Assembly (NCBI GenBank): GCA_026770615.1
Contig: MU631419.1
Span: 300,610-315,208 of the forward strand
Origin: Pavlovales sp. CCMP2436
Lineage: Eukaryota > Haptophyta > Pavlovophyceae > Pavlovales
Reading direction: 5' to 3'
Length of the DNA: 14,599 nucleotides
Within the stretch, counting starts at the first letter, position 1, and each line of letters opens with the position of its first letter. The notes beneath the pieces are model-generated. The model was not told the DNA's origin. It saw only the letters and a list, made by a program, of their open reading frames with translations, and did not search any database. Below, piece after piece: positions 1-6,322 of the stretch. The position numbers and the translations under genes were made by a program.

Positions 1-479
1 GGCGGCGACGGCGCGTGGCGGCGATGGAGGCTGCGGAGGCGACGGCGACGGAAACGGAGTGTGGCTTTGGACGAGAACGTGGGCGCGTTCGACAACTCAA
101 AGGCCTTTTTTTGTCAGTGGTGGGCCTCCAGCTTGCGCTGAAGGTACCTGCTGGCACGGCGGATTCACTCGCGAGAGTGACGTCGTTATGAACCGACGGC
201 GTTGAGAGACGCGGGCGGAATAAATTATAATGTACTGTATATTTGCAGTTTACTGCCCGCATCCTGCTCGTCCTCTCGCTCGCAGCCTCTAGGCTGCGTG
301 CCCCCCATCGTGAACCATCCTCACCCGCCCCGCCCCGCCCAAGCGTTCACCAATTCCAGCAGGCGCCGGCGTTTAAAAAGAGCGGTGGCGCGAACAATGA
401 GGGTTTTGCGGGAGCGTTTGGGGACGCGTGTTGGCCGTTTGCGGAGCGTTGTCGGGGGACGCGCGTGTTTAGCCGTTCG
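1..479. other. Upstream region of the DNL zinc-finger gene, coding status unresolved
   Basis: All three + frames are open over roughly the first 140-200 bases, so reading frame alone does not identify a gene. There is a splice-like donor (AAG/GTACCT, intron would start at 144) and an AT-rich stretch ending in TTTGCAG at 248. Removing 144-248 (105 nt) would join an ATG at 24 in frame with the open frame that runs into the DNL gene. This could be a 5' UTR intron, an N-terminal extension, or the end of another gene. I prefer translation starting at 480, because a clean signal peptide begins there. An out-of-frame ATG at 397 gives an Arg-rich overlapping reading frame that I regard as spurious. 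Confidence 0.4.
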
Positions 480-1124
480 ATGGGCGTCTCGCCGTGGCTG
501 CTGCTCGCCGCCGCCGTGGCCATTGGTACGTGCAACGCCGTCCGCGGTATCCCGAGGCCCGCGCGCGCGCTGGCGCCGCGTCTGAGCCCGCTCCGATGCA
601 GGATGACGGAAGGATCATTCGCTGCCCTACCGCCAGCAGCGGATGATGACGAGGGGGGTGAGAATGGTGGTGAGAGAGTCACCAGGGTTTCATTAGATGG
701 CACGAAGGTGCCAATCGGCATGGTGTCACGACGCACCATGTCGCTATCGTATACTTGCAATGTGTGCGAGGAGAGGAACGTAGACATGATCAATCGCGAC
801 GCTTATACCAAAGGCCTCGTAATTGTCACGTGCAAAGGCTGCGACTCGCATCACCTCATTGCTGATCATCTCGCATGGGTGTGCGCCTGCTCGCGTCCGC
901 GCCCGTCCGCCATGCCTGCCTCTCGGCTGCACATTTCAATGTCGATGTGTATAATTAACCTCACACCTGCTACTGTACTCCCGGCACAGGTAAACCCGGG
1001 TTTCGGGAGCCTGGAAGACTACATGTCGACGCGAGAGGACCAGAAGATCATAAAGTTTAAGGACGCCGACAGTGGCTACCAAGCGACCTGGATCACTGAG
1101 GCTTCAGCAGAGGACGACCTGTAG
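480..1124 (+). CDS. ZIM17: DNL-type zinc-finger protein (Zim17/HEP1 family), probably plastid-targeted; exons 480-878 and 990-1124
   Basis: Proteins of this family bind organellar Hsp70 (mitochondrial Ssc1/mortalin or plastid Hsp70), keep it soluble and help its chaperone cycle. The spliced product is 177 aa. Residues 91-133 carry the family signature: CxxC at C93/C96, a second pair C118/C121 in VTCKGC, then the HHLIADHLAW block. The conserved aromatic/Leu-Glu tail (SLEDYM) follows from exon 2. Residues 1-22 (MGVSPWLLLAAAVAIG...) look like an ER signal peptide, followed by an Arg/Ala/Pro-rich, transit-like stretch to about residue 45. This is the bipartite layout of complex plastids. The ATG at 480 was chosen because the signal peptide starts there; the frame stays open upstream to 243 without another ATG. 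The gene faces MFAP1 tail to tail. The family call is firm. The plastid location is inferred from the presequence alone, and a mitochondrial location with a different start is the alternative. Confidence 0.88.
   Translation: MGVSPWLLLAAAVAIGTCNAVRGIPRPARALAPRLSPLRCRMTEGSFAALPPAADDDEGGENGGERVTRVSLDGTKVPIGMVSRRTMSLSYTCNVCEERNVDMINRDAYTKGLVIVTCKGCDSHHLIADHLAWVCACSRPRPSAMPASRLHISMSMCIINLTPATVLPAQVNPGFGSLEDYMSTREDQKIIKFKDADSGYQATWITEASAEDDL
879..989 (+). other. Spliceosomal intron of the DNL gene, 111 nt, phase 0
   Basis: The donor is TGG/GTGTGC and the acceptor is GCACAG/GTAAAC, with a TTAACC branch-like site at about 954-959. The intron is a multiple of three and contains no stop, so the unspliced frame stays open. 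The 37 residues it would add have no family resemblance and interrupt the conserved block between HHLIADHLAW and the SLEDYM tail. That is why I call it an intron rather than coding sequence. Confidence 0.82.
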
Positions 1125-1567
1125 TCACCGACACCGTACTACGCGTGCACTCGAGCATATATACGTTTGTAGGGCGTCGAGCAGCATACACCAGAGCAGT
1201 TGCATCTGGGTATCCGATTGTCAATACGAATCATGCAACCCGTGTCATGATATCTTACGCAACTCTAATTAAATATCAAATATCGGCAAATCTAAATTTG
1301 CTTAACTTTAGTTAGTACTGCACCCGTCAAAAAAATGATCTCAACGCAACTAGTTTTAAAACTAACTAGTACTAGTTAGTTATAGAATCAAGTTTTTTTT
1401 TCTAGACTTAAGGACTTACGGTCGCGATGATGACGACCGCCTCTTCCGCGATATCTTACTCGAACTTAGTTACATCGCCGGTGTCCCAGAGAGCTCTGCA
1501 CTGCGCCTCAGTTAGCCGCGCTAGCCGAGCGTACGGAAGGCCAGCTCCCTCACAGCCGCGGCGCCCG
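1125..1567. other. Convergent intergenic gap between the DNL and MFAP1 genes
   Basis: These 443 bases lie between two stop codons that face each other. The DNL side is AT-rich and must hold its 3' UTR and polyadenylation site. It contains several small self-complementary words: a GCAAAT/ATTTGC hairpin at 1286-1301, a 12-bp palindrome at 1352-1363 and a 22-bp palindrome at 1360-1381. The part from about 1427 to 1567 is GC-rich and is probably the MFAP1 3' UTR. I see no gene here. Confidence 0.55.
1360..1381. repeat. 22-bp perfect palindrome
   Basis: The two halves of this site are exact reverse complements around 1370/1371, with two overlapping ACTAGT words. It overlaps a further 12-bp palindrome (1352-1363) centred on TTTAAA. 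A cruciform or a shared transcription end signal for the two convergent genes is possible. It has no spacer, so it is not a typical RNA hairpin. Confidence 0.7.
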
Positions 1568-3277
1568 TCATTCGGCGGTTCTCGGCTTTTTGGAGGTGGG
1601 CCGAGAGAACTCGGGCCTGCCGCTGCTGCCGGCACCCCCGTGCCGCGAGGGCCCACCCATGCCCCCGCCCATGCCTCCGCCCCTGCCCCCGCCCCTGCCC
1701 CTTTGGTCGTCGCGCGCGCGCATGATGTCCTCGCGGTTGGTCGTGTCCTCCGCGGATAGATGCGTCCACTTGACTGCGGAGCGGAAGCCGAACTTTTTCA
1801 CCTGCATCGGCTTGGGGAGAGAGGACTTGTCCACCGTGCGGTCCATGCCGGTCGCCTGGTTAGTTATTAATGATAATGATGATACTTGGCTCAGAAGTGT
1901 GCGGCAGGAGACTCGCGTTCACTCACAGTTGAGATGGTGCAGACATAAGACAGAGAGAGAGAGGCGGTAAGGCGGATGGAGTCGTGTACACGCCTGGATA
2001 TAAACAATAAAGAAATGAAATAAAGAAATAAAGAAATATAGAAATATAGAAGATCAGCAGCGGCAGAGCGGCAGAACGGCAACGCAGAGTTGGGACGCGT
2101 GAGCGCACCACGGGGGAGGGGGGGGGGAAGGACGGTGTGTGTGTGCGAGTGGGTGGGTGTGTGAGTGAGTGTGTGAGTGGGTGGCTGTGTGTGTGGGGGG
2201 GTTGGGGGGGGGTGGGGGGGGGGGGCGCACCTCCCCAAAGTCGCGCTTCATGATGTCGCCGAGCATGGGGTTGCCCTTGGCATCCTCCTCCTGGAAGAAG
2301 GCACCCTTGTGGAAGTACTTCTGCAGGAACTTGCGCTTGTCCCCCTCTGGCTTCTCCTTCTGCTTGGCCAGCCTCGCCTCATCCTCGCGTGTCTTCTCCT
2401 CCTCACTCAGCCCACGCCTTCGCTCCAGCTCAGCCTTCTCCTTCTCCATCTCCTCCCGCCTGTCGCGCTCGGCCTTGACGCGCTTCAGCTCGCGCAGCTT
2501 CCACGCCTCGTACTCGCCCATGTCGTCCTCGTCGTCTGCGTCGTCCGGCATGTCAACCTCCTCCGCCGCCACGTCGCCAGCATCCTCACGGCGCGCGCTC
2601 TCGACGACAAGTTCGAGCGTGTCCTTGCGCCGCGAGGCGAGCTTTTCGATGCGCCTGCGCTCCGCCTCCTCCTCTGCTTTCTCGGCCACTTGCTGCGCGA
2701 GCACCGTCTCGCGCTGCGCCTTGGGCACGAAGACCGGCTTGAGCAACATCCTCCCGCCGCCGGGGCGCGCGCCCTCGTCGCTCTCTCCCTCTGAGTCGGT
2801 CTCGTACTCGGACTCCTCGCCCTCGCCCTCATCCGGCGGCACGAAGCCGCGAGCCGCCGCGCCCGCGCGCGCCTCGCCGCCTCCCCCGGCCTCGACCGCG
2901 AGCTCGCGCGCGCGCGCGCGCGCGCGCTCACGCCGTGCGTCGATGTCATCCTCCTCCTCTTCCTCGCTCTCGGGCTCACTCGCGCTGGAACCGCGCGGCG
3001 ACGGCGGCTCAGCCGACGCCTTGGCGACGACCGAGCCCGCAAAGCGCTCACGCGGCCCCGCCGCCGCGGGCTGCTGCCGCGCGCTTGGCGGCGCCGCCGC
3101 GGGCCGGGCGCTTGCCTCGTCGGCCTGCTTGGCGGCCCACTCGGGGGCTTTGCCTGGCCAGTAGCGCTTGACGGACACGACCTCGACCCCGCGCTCGCGC
3201 ACCTCGGAGCGCCCGCTCCCGGTGAGCGCCGCGTGCGCCGTGCGCTCTGGGTTGGTCGGCTGGCGCGCGCCGGACAT
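1568..3277 (-). CDS. MFAP1: MFAP1-like spliceosomal protein; exons 3277-2231 and 1855-1568
   Basis: MFAP1 is a component of the spliceosomal B complex that works with Prp38 during activation. The spliced protein is 444 aa, close to the roughly 440 aa of the animal protein. Matching landmarks in order are: an N-terminal [12 protein letters not shown] segment (about residues 37-48); an acidic run before [21 protein letters not shown]; the [13 protein letters not shown] helix and a long charged coiled coil; [13 protein letters not shown] (about residues 313-326); and KRDFGE at the exon junction. Exon 2 continues with [11 protein letters not shown] and [12 protein letters not shown] Gly/Arg/Met-rich stretch follows, and the protein ends in a basic KKPRTAE tail. 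Both exons are a whole number of codons and join in phase 0. The start at 3277 is 89 bp from the divergent FKBP start. The alternating Arg-Ala run is encoded by a (GC)n tract. The identification is firm. Confidence 0.93.
2005..2050. repeat. AAATAAAG-type short tandem repeat in the MFAP1 intron
   Basis: Imperfect repeats of AAATAAAG and GAAATATA lie between the G-rich tract and the 3' splice site. On the transcript strand they read as a U/C-rich tract. Confidence 0.7.
2111..2225. repeat. G-run and GT-rich low-complexity tract inside the MFAP1 intron
   Basis: The + strand is a chain of G runs (up to about 12) separated by T or GT/GA steps, with a GTGTGTGT segment at about 2135-2190. The transcribed RNA carries the C-rich and CA-rich complement. 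The + strand has the spacing needed for G-quadruplex formation in DNA. Confidence 0.8.
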
Positions 3278-3366
3278 GGCTCCACTCTCGCCTCGAAGAG
3301 CGCGAGCTGACCAACTTCGCTCTCAGCCCGGTGCTAATTCCGGTACCGGTAGTCACCCGCACCCTA
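3278..3366. promoter_or_regulatory. Shared 89-bp start region of the divergent MFAP1 and FKBP genes
   Basis: The two start codons (3277 on -, 3367 on +) leave only 89 bases for two 5' UTRs and the promoter elements. There is no TATA box. A 10-bp palindrome CCGGTACCGG at 3340-3349 is the only obvious symmetric element. A bidirectional promoter is an inference from the spacing. Confidence 0.5.
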
Positions 3367-4245
3367 ATGGGGAAGCGATCTCTCGCCGTCGGCCTCGCGC
3401 TTCTCGCGGCGCTCCAACCAGGTTCAGCAGTGCGCGGCTCTACCGTCGGCTGCGCGCTGCGCGACTCTATCCTCGGAACCCAGGTCCGGCCGAGCGCGCC
3501 CGCGCCGCCGCCGGACGAGGCTACCCGCCGCCGGGCGGTGATTGGCGTGCTCGGCTCTCTCGCGGGCGCGTGCTTGGCCCCGGAGGCGGCGCGCGCCCTC
3601 GTAAAGGGCTCGACCCCGGCCCCGGGTACGGGTAGGGCGGGCGTGAAGAAGGACCGGCCCAAGTGCACTTCCATCGACGACTGCCAGGCGCTCGGCGACG
3701 TGAAAGCATCAGAGCTCTTCGTCGAACTGGACCCGTCCACCATCATGAAGACGAAAGGCGGCGATCGATACGTCGACACGGAGGTGGGCACGGGCGCCGC
3801 GCTGGGCGCGGGGGGCGTCGGCCTGGTCCGCTACCGCGTACTCCGGCAGGGCAAGCGTTCGCGCGACGGGCTCTCGGGCGAGGCTTCTTTGATCTACTCG
3901 CTAGGCTACGGCGAGGACGAAGACAAGGTCGGCGATACCGTCGAACTGCGCCTCGGCACCGGCAAGCTCGTGGCCGCCCTTGACGAGGGCCTACTCGGGA
4001 TGAAGACGGGTGGGCGGAGACGCATCAACGTGCGCCCAGAGCGCGGCTGGAAGCTACCCGACGCGCAGTGCCTCACGACGTATACAGACATGACAATCGT
4101 GCCTACCACCAAGGTGCAGGAGAACGACGCGTGCTTCAGCCAAGGCGTGCCCGCTCCAAACAATTACGCCCAGCGCCGGCGCATGCTGCGCCGCTACGAC
4201 GAGACGCTTATCGTCGACTGCGAGCTGGTGAAGGTGCTGAGCTGA
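3367..4245 (+). CDS. FKBP-fold protein with three-part presequence, predicted thylakoid lumen
   Basis: This is a 292-aa single-exon protein. Residues 1-22 form an ER signal peptide (MGKRSLAVGLALLAALQPGS). Residues 23-53 are a Ser/Pro/Ala-rich transit-like stretch. Residues 54-77 are a twin-arginine-style lumen signal: RRR, a hydrophobic core, then an ARA cleavage site. The FKBP core runs from about 135 to 291: EVGTGAALGAGGVGLVRYRV; GTGKLVAALDEGLLGMKTGGRR; and the closing TLIVDCELVKV strand. The family folds proteins as peptidyl-prolyl isomerases, but key residues differ here. The central Trp is Leu205 and the FDSS loop is missing, as in several lumenal FKBPs that appear inactive as isomerases. 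Cysteines at 100, 106, 235 and 256 could form disulfides. The ATG at 3367 starts the signal peptide exactly. The FKBP call is firm, the lumen location is likely, and loss of activity is an inference. Confidence 0.87.
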   Translation: MGKRSLAVGLALLAALQPGSAVRGSTVGCALRDSILGTQVRPSAPAPPPDEATRRRAVIGVLGSLAGACLAPEAARALVKGSTPAPGTGRAGVKKDRPKCTSIDDCQALGDVKASELFVELDPSTIMKTKGGDRYVDTEVGTGAALGAGGVGLVRYRVLRQGKRSRDGLSGEASLIYSLGYGEDEDKVGDTVELRLGTGKLVAALDEGLLGMKTGGRRRINVRPERGWKLPDAQCLTTYTDMTIVPTTKVQENDACFSQGVPAPNNYAQRRRMLRRYDETLIVDCELVKVLS

Positions 4246-4402
4246 GCGGTGCGAGGGTAGATCGTGGTGCGCTGGCGACCGCGCCGCGGGCCGCTGGCCT
4301 AGAATTTAGAGGTCTTCCAACTAGATGCAGGCGGACAGAACAGCGAGTCGCCTTGCCCTATCCTATGTTTGGCCTTACTCTGAAATTATTATACAGTAAT
4401 TC

Positions 4403-4603
4403 AATTTGCGGCCGCACCAGCCAGCCCGCTCGACGATGGAGCCCAGAGGGCTCCTCTTTGCAGTTGCCGCCGGCTGCGCTGCCTCGGGAGCCCTTCTCTT
4501 CGGTGAATAGGCGGGCTCGCCTCACTCCGGGTCGGGCCCCGCTTGATCAGGTTTCTCCAGCCCATCCCTCTCCGGGCCTAGTGACTCCTTGGGCTTGGTT
4601 CTC
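4403..4603 (+). repeat. Diverged direct repeat A, copy 1
   Basis: It opens with AATTTGCGGCCGCACCAG...CCCGCTCGACGATGGA and closes with TTTCTCCAGCCCATCCCTCTCCGG...GACTCCTTGGGCTTGGTTCTC. Both ends recur in the same order in copy 2 at 4792-4898. Relative to copy 2 it carries about 95 extra bases in the middle. Confidence 0.65.
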
Positions 4604-4616
4604 GATTGGGCAGCCC

Positions 4617-4681
4617 GGTTGGCCAGACAGGAGCGAGCCGGGAGAGGGTGCCTTCGTGTCCGCCATGCTGACGACGGTGCA
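4617..4681 (+). repeat. Repeat B, copy 1
   Basis: A 65-bp block (GGTTGGCCA...GAGCGAGCCGGGAGAGG...CTTCGTGTCCGCCATGCTGACG) recurs nearly identically at 6020-6081. In both places it is followed, 200-300 bp later, by the CTCGACGAT...ATGGAGGCCT start sequence of the LRR gene family. Confidence 0.8.
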
Positions 4682-4791
4682 AAATTGCCCACATCGATGC
4701 TTGATGGAAAACCAAGTGTGGACTTATCTTCGACGGGTCCGCGCCCGGTCCTTACCCCGTACCCGGTATAGTGTTAGCACAAGACTTCAGA

Positions 4792-4898
4792 AATTGCGGC
4801 CTCACCAGCCCGCTCGACGATGACGACGATGGAGGCCTACCCCTTGTTCAAGTTTTTCCAGCCCTTCCTTCTCCGACGGACTGGACTCCTTGGTTCTC
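4792..4898 (+). repeat. Diverged direct repeat A, copy 2, with a copy of the LRR gene start
   Basis: It matches the two ends of copy 1 (AAATTGCGGCCTCACCAGCC..., and TTTTTCCAGCCCTTCCTTCTCCG...GACTCCTTGGTTCTC). Its centre, CTCGACGAT..ATGGAGGCCTACCCCTTG at 4813-4846, also matches the start of the LRR gene at 6314-6340. The open frame from 4820 (107 codons) loses resemblance to the LRR protein after the first few codons, so this is a remnant and not a gene. Confidence 0.6.
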
Positions 4899-5114
4899 TC
4901 CGGGCCGCGCGCAAGTTGGGGGGCGTTAAAAGGACTAACAAAAAATGGGGTTATGTCTCCACCACCCTGAAAATGGGGTTATTTATTGATATGAATATTA
5001 CTAACAGTAAGATCCATCGGCACGCGCGGTGGCGCCCAAGCCAGCACAGCCGACTAAGGCACGCAGCAGGCAATGGGCGACGCAGCGCTCAGACCAGCAC
5101 AACATTCAGAACAG

Positions 5115-5323
5115 TCAGACGCCAGCTTGAATCCTTATCATAAATATAAAACGGGTATCTAAAACGAAGGCCGTGATCGACACGAGGTTGGCGAAGTGTG
5201 CGAACAGATTGGGAGGGAGGAACTGCAGTGCAATAGAATCAGGAGGGGTGGGTCAGGCCTCCGTGTGGCACGAGAGGAGTAGAGCGGGCCGCGTCTTACC
5301 TGCTGGAGGTTGTCAACGCACAT
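5115..5323 (-). pseudogene. Candidate two-exon gene fragment of unknown function
   Basis: On the - strand an ATG at 5323 opens 8 codons (MCVDNLQQ) ending in a textbook donor, CAG/GTAAGA. A 77-nt intron (5299-5223) closes with a pyrimidine-rich TTGCACTGCAG acceptor. The next exon, in phase 0, reads 35 codons starting FLPPNLFAHFANLVSITAF and stops at 5115-5117. The frame also stays open upstream of the ATG for 20 codons. FLPxNLFxxF resembles the first membrane-proximal motif of P4-type ATPases, but the match is short and the residues after it differ. An exon-like stretch lies further upstream on the same strand, from a TTGCAG acceptor at 5603 (KFHDGYREGPNAALALA...). I cannot assign a function. 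It is either a decayed gene or chance. Confidence 0.25.
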
Positions 5324-5613
5324 CTCGAGCGCGCCGTCAGGAGAGAAGCGCGCAAAGGGTCGGAGCGCGGAGAAAGAGCCGGGTCAGAGGCAGCGCTCGC
5401 GACGCGTGTGGCATACGCGTGTGGGGCGCCCACCGCGTCGACCTTCTCGCGTCCCCGTCTCCGGTTTGTGTGGTGATGTGGGCTAAGCTCAATTTAATAT
5501 TTTGAAGCGATGATCTCGGACGCTGGAACAGGTGCACGCAGGCGTCGAGCGAGCTAGAGCGAGCGCGGCATTCGGGCCCTCGCGGTAGCCATCGTGGAAT
5601 TTCTGCAAGCTTT
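5324..5613. other. Gene-free stretch with an exon-like segment on the - strand
   Basis: Apart from the exon-like reading at 5602 downward noted under the candidate fragment, nothing here is recognisable. Open frames on both strands have no protein-like composition. Confidence 0.35.
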
Positions 5614-6273
5614 CTTGGTAAAGTGGCCTGCGCACGGGGGGAGGTGGGTCTACCCCCAGGTATCACCGATCTTCTGTCTGCCCGAGGTGTGCCCTACCCC
5701 GGGTATCACCGTTGCCCTCCGTGCCCCAAGCCACCCCAGGTGCGGGCTAACACCACGGTTCACGCCCCGGTGTAGTTGATAACTAAAATTACTCAATAGA
5801 CAAATAAAAATGAAAAAGGTTACGGTGCGCACGGCCGCTGCTCGCTGCGCTGCCTGCGGTGATTAGTCATGCCCAACGCCGGCTGGACTAGTGCCCTCGG
5901 AGAGCATCCAGAGACCAGCCACGCGTACGCTCGCTACAGCCAAGTGTGTATTTGACTTTATATAGTTAAACGTCCCGTCCCTATGTTTCTATTTAGTACG
6001 TGTCGTCGTAGCCGCCATCGGTTGGCCACAGGCGGAGCGAGCCGGGAGAGGGCGCCTTCGTGTCCGCCATGCTGACGGTGCACTTTAAAAAACATCGGCT
6101 ATAATTCATTGTATAAAAAATTAGTTATAGCTGGCCCCACCCCGATTTTATCATGAAGACCGCACGGCCCCGAGGTGAGGTTATCGCGAGTATCACCAAA
6201 CCGACGCCACGGGCCTGCCGACGTCGTGATACGGGTAACCCATCTCCCCCCGTGCGCGGGCCACTGTACCTAG
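5614..6273. mobile_element. 660-bp segment bounded by diverged inverted repeats (possible non-autonomous DNA element)
   Basis: The left arm 5614-5666 and the right arm 6226-6273 are inverted copies: 44 of 48 aligned bases agree, with one 4-base and one 1-base gap. The core is CTCCCCCCGTGCGC. The interior (5667-6225) has no convincing open frame and includes repeat B. The word GGTATCACCG occurs at the inner end of the left arm and again at about 5703. I could not define target-site duplications, so the transposon interpretation is open. The segment could instead be an inverted duplication from local rearrangement. The right arm ends 49 bp before the LRR start codon. Confidence 0.45.
6020..6081 (+). 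repeat. Repeat B, copy 2, upstream of the LRR gene
   Basis: Only a few bases and small gaps separate it from the copy at 4617-4681. It lies about 240 bp before the LRR start codon and inside the inverted-repeat-bounded segment 5614-6273. It may be part of the gene's upstream regulatory region that was duplicated with it. Confidence 0.8.
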
Positions 6274-6322
6274 CACATGATAACGGGCTACGGCCGACGC
6301 CACGGAGCTCTCACTCGACGAT

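Larger units (their letters stand above)
1856..2230 (-). other. MFAP1 intron, 375 nt, low complexity
   Basis: Read on the - strand, the donor is GAG/GTGCGC at 2230 and the acceptor is AACTAACCAG at 1856, with a CTAAC branch-like word directly against the AG. Splicing joins KRDFGE to [15 protein letters not shown], which restores the conserved C-terminal block of the family. On the transcript side the donor is followed by long C runs, then CA-rich sequence, then a TTTCTTTATT-type pyrimidine tract (2005-2050). Confidence 0.85.
4246..5114. other. Non-coding region 3' of the FKBP gene, built partly of diverged repeats
   Basis: The first hundred or so bases must hold the FKBP 3' UTR. From about 4400 on the stretch is mainly two diverged copies of one sequence, plus a copy of a block found again in front of the LRR gene. 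Short open frames occur, but none resembles a known protein. An ATG at 4436 begins a short hydrophobic, signal-peptide-like reading (24 codons) that ends at a stop overlapping a GTGAAT donor-like site. It could be a first exon but has no visible partner. A 13-base word AAAATGGGGTTAT occurs twice, at 4942 and 4970. Confidence 0.5.

Noticed and set aside
243..479. N-terminal extension of the DNL protein back to 243
   Set aside because: There is no ATG in frame in this stretch, and a complete signal peptide starts at 480; open frames are easy to get by chance in this GC-rich DNA.
526..601. A 76-nt intron (GTACGT...GATGCAG) in the DNL presequence
   Set aside because: The splice words are good, but removing it would put the signal-peptide ATG out of frame with the zinc finger, and no other upstream ATG fits.
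2169..3164. 331-codon Ser-rich open frame on the + strand opposite MFAP1
   Set aside because: It is the complement of the Glu/Arg-rich MFAP1 coiled coil; Ser runs arise from reverse-reading acidic codons.
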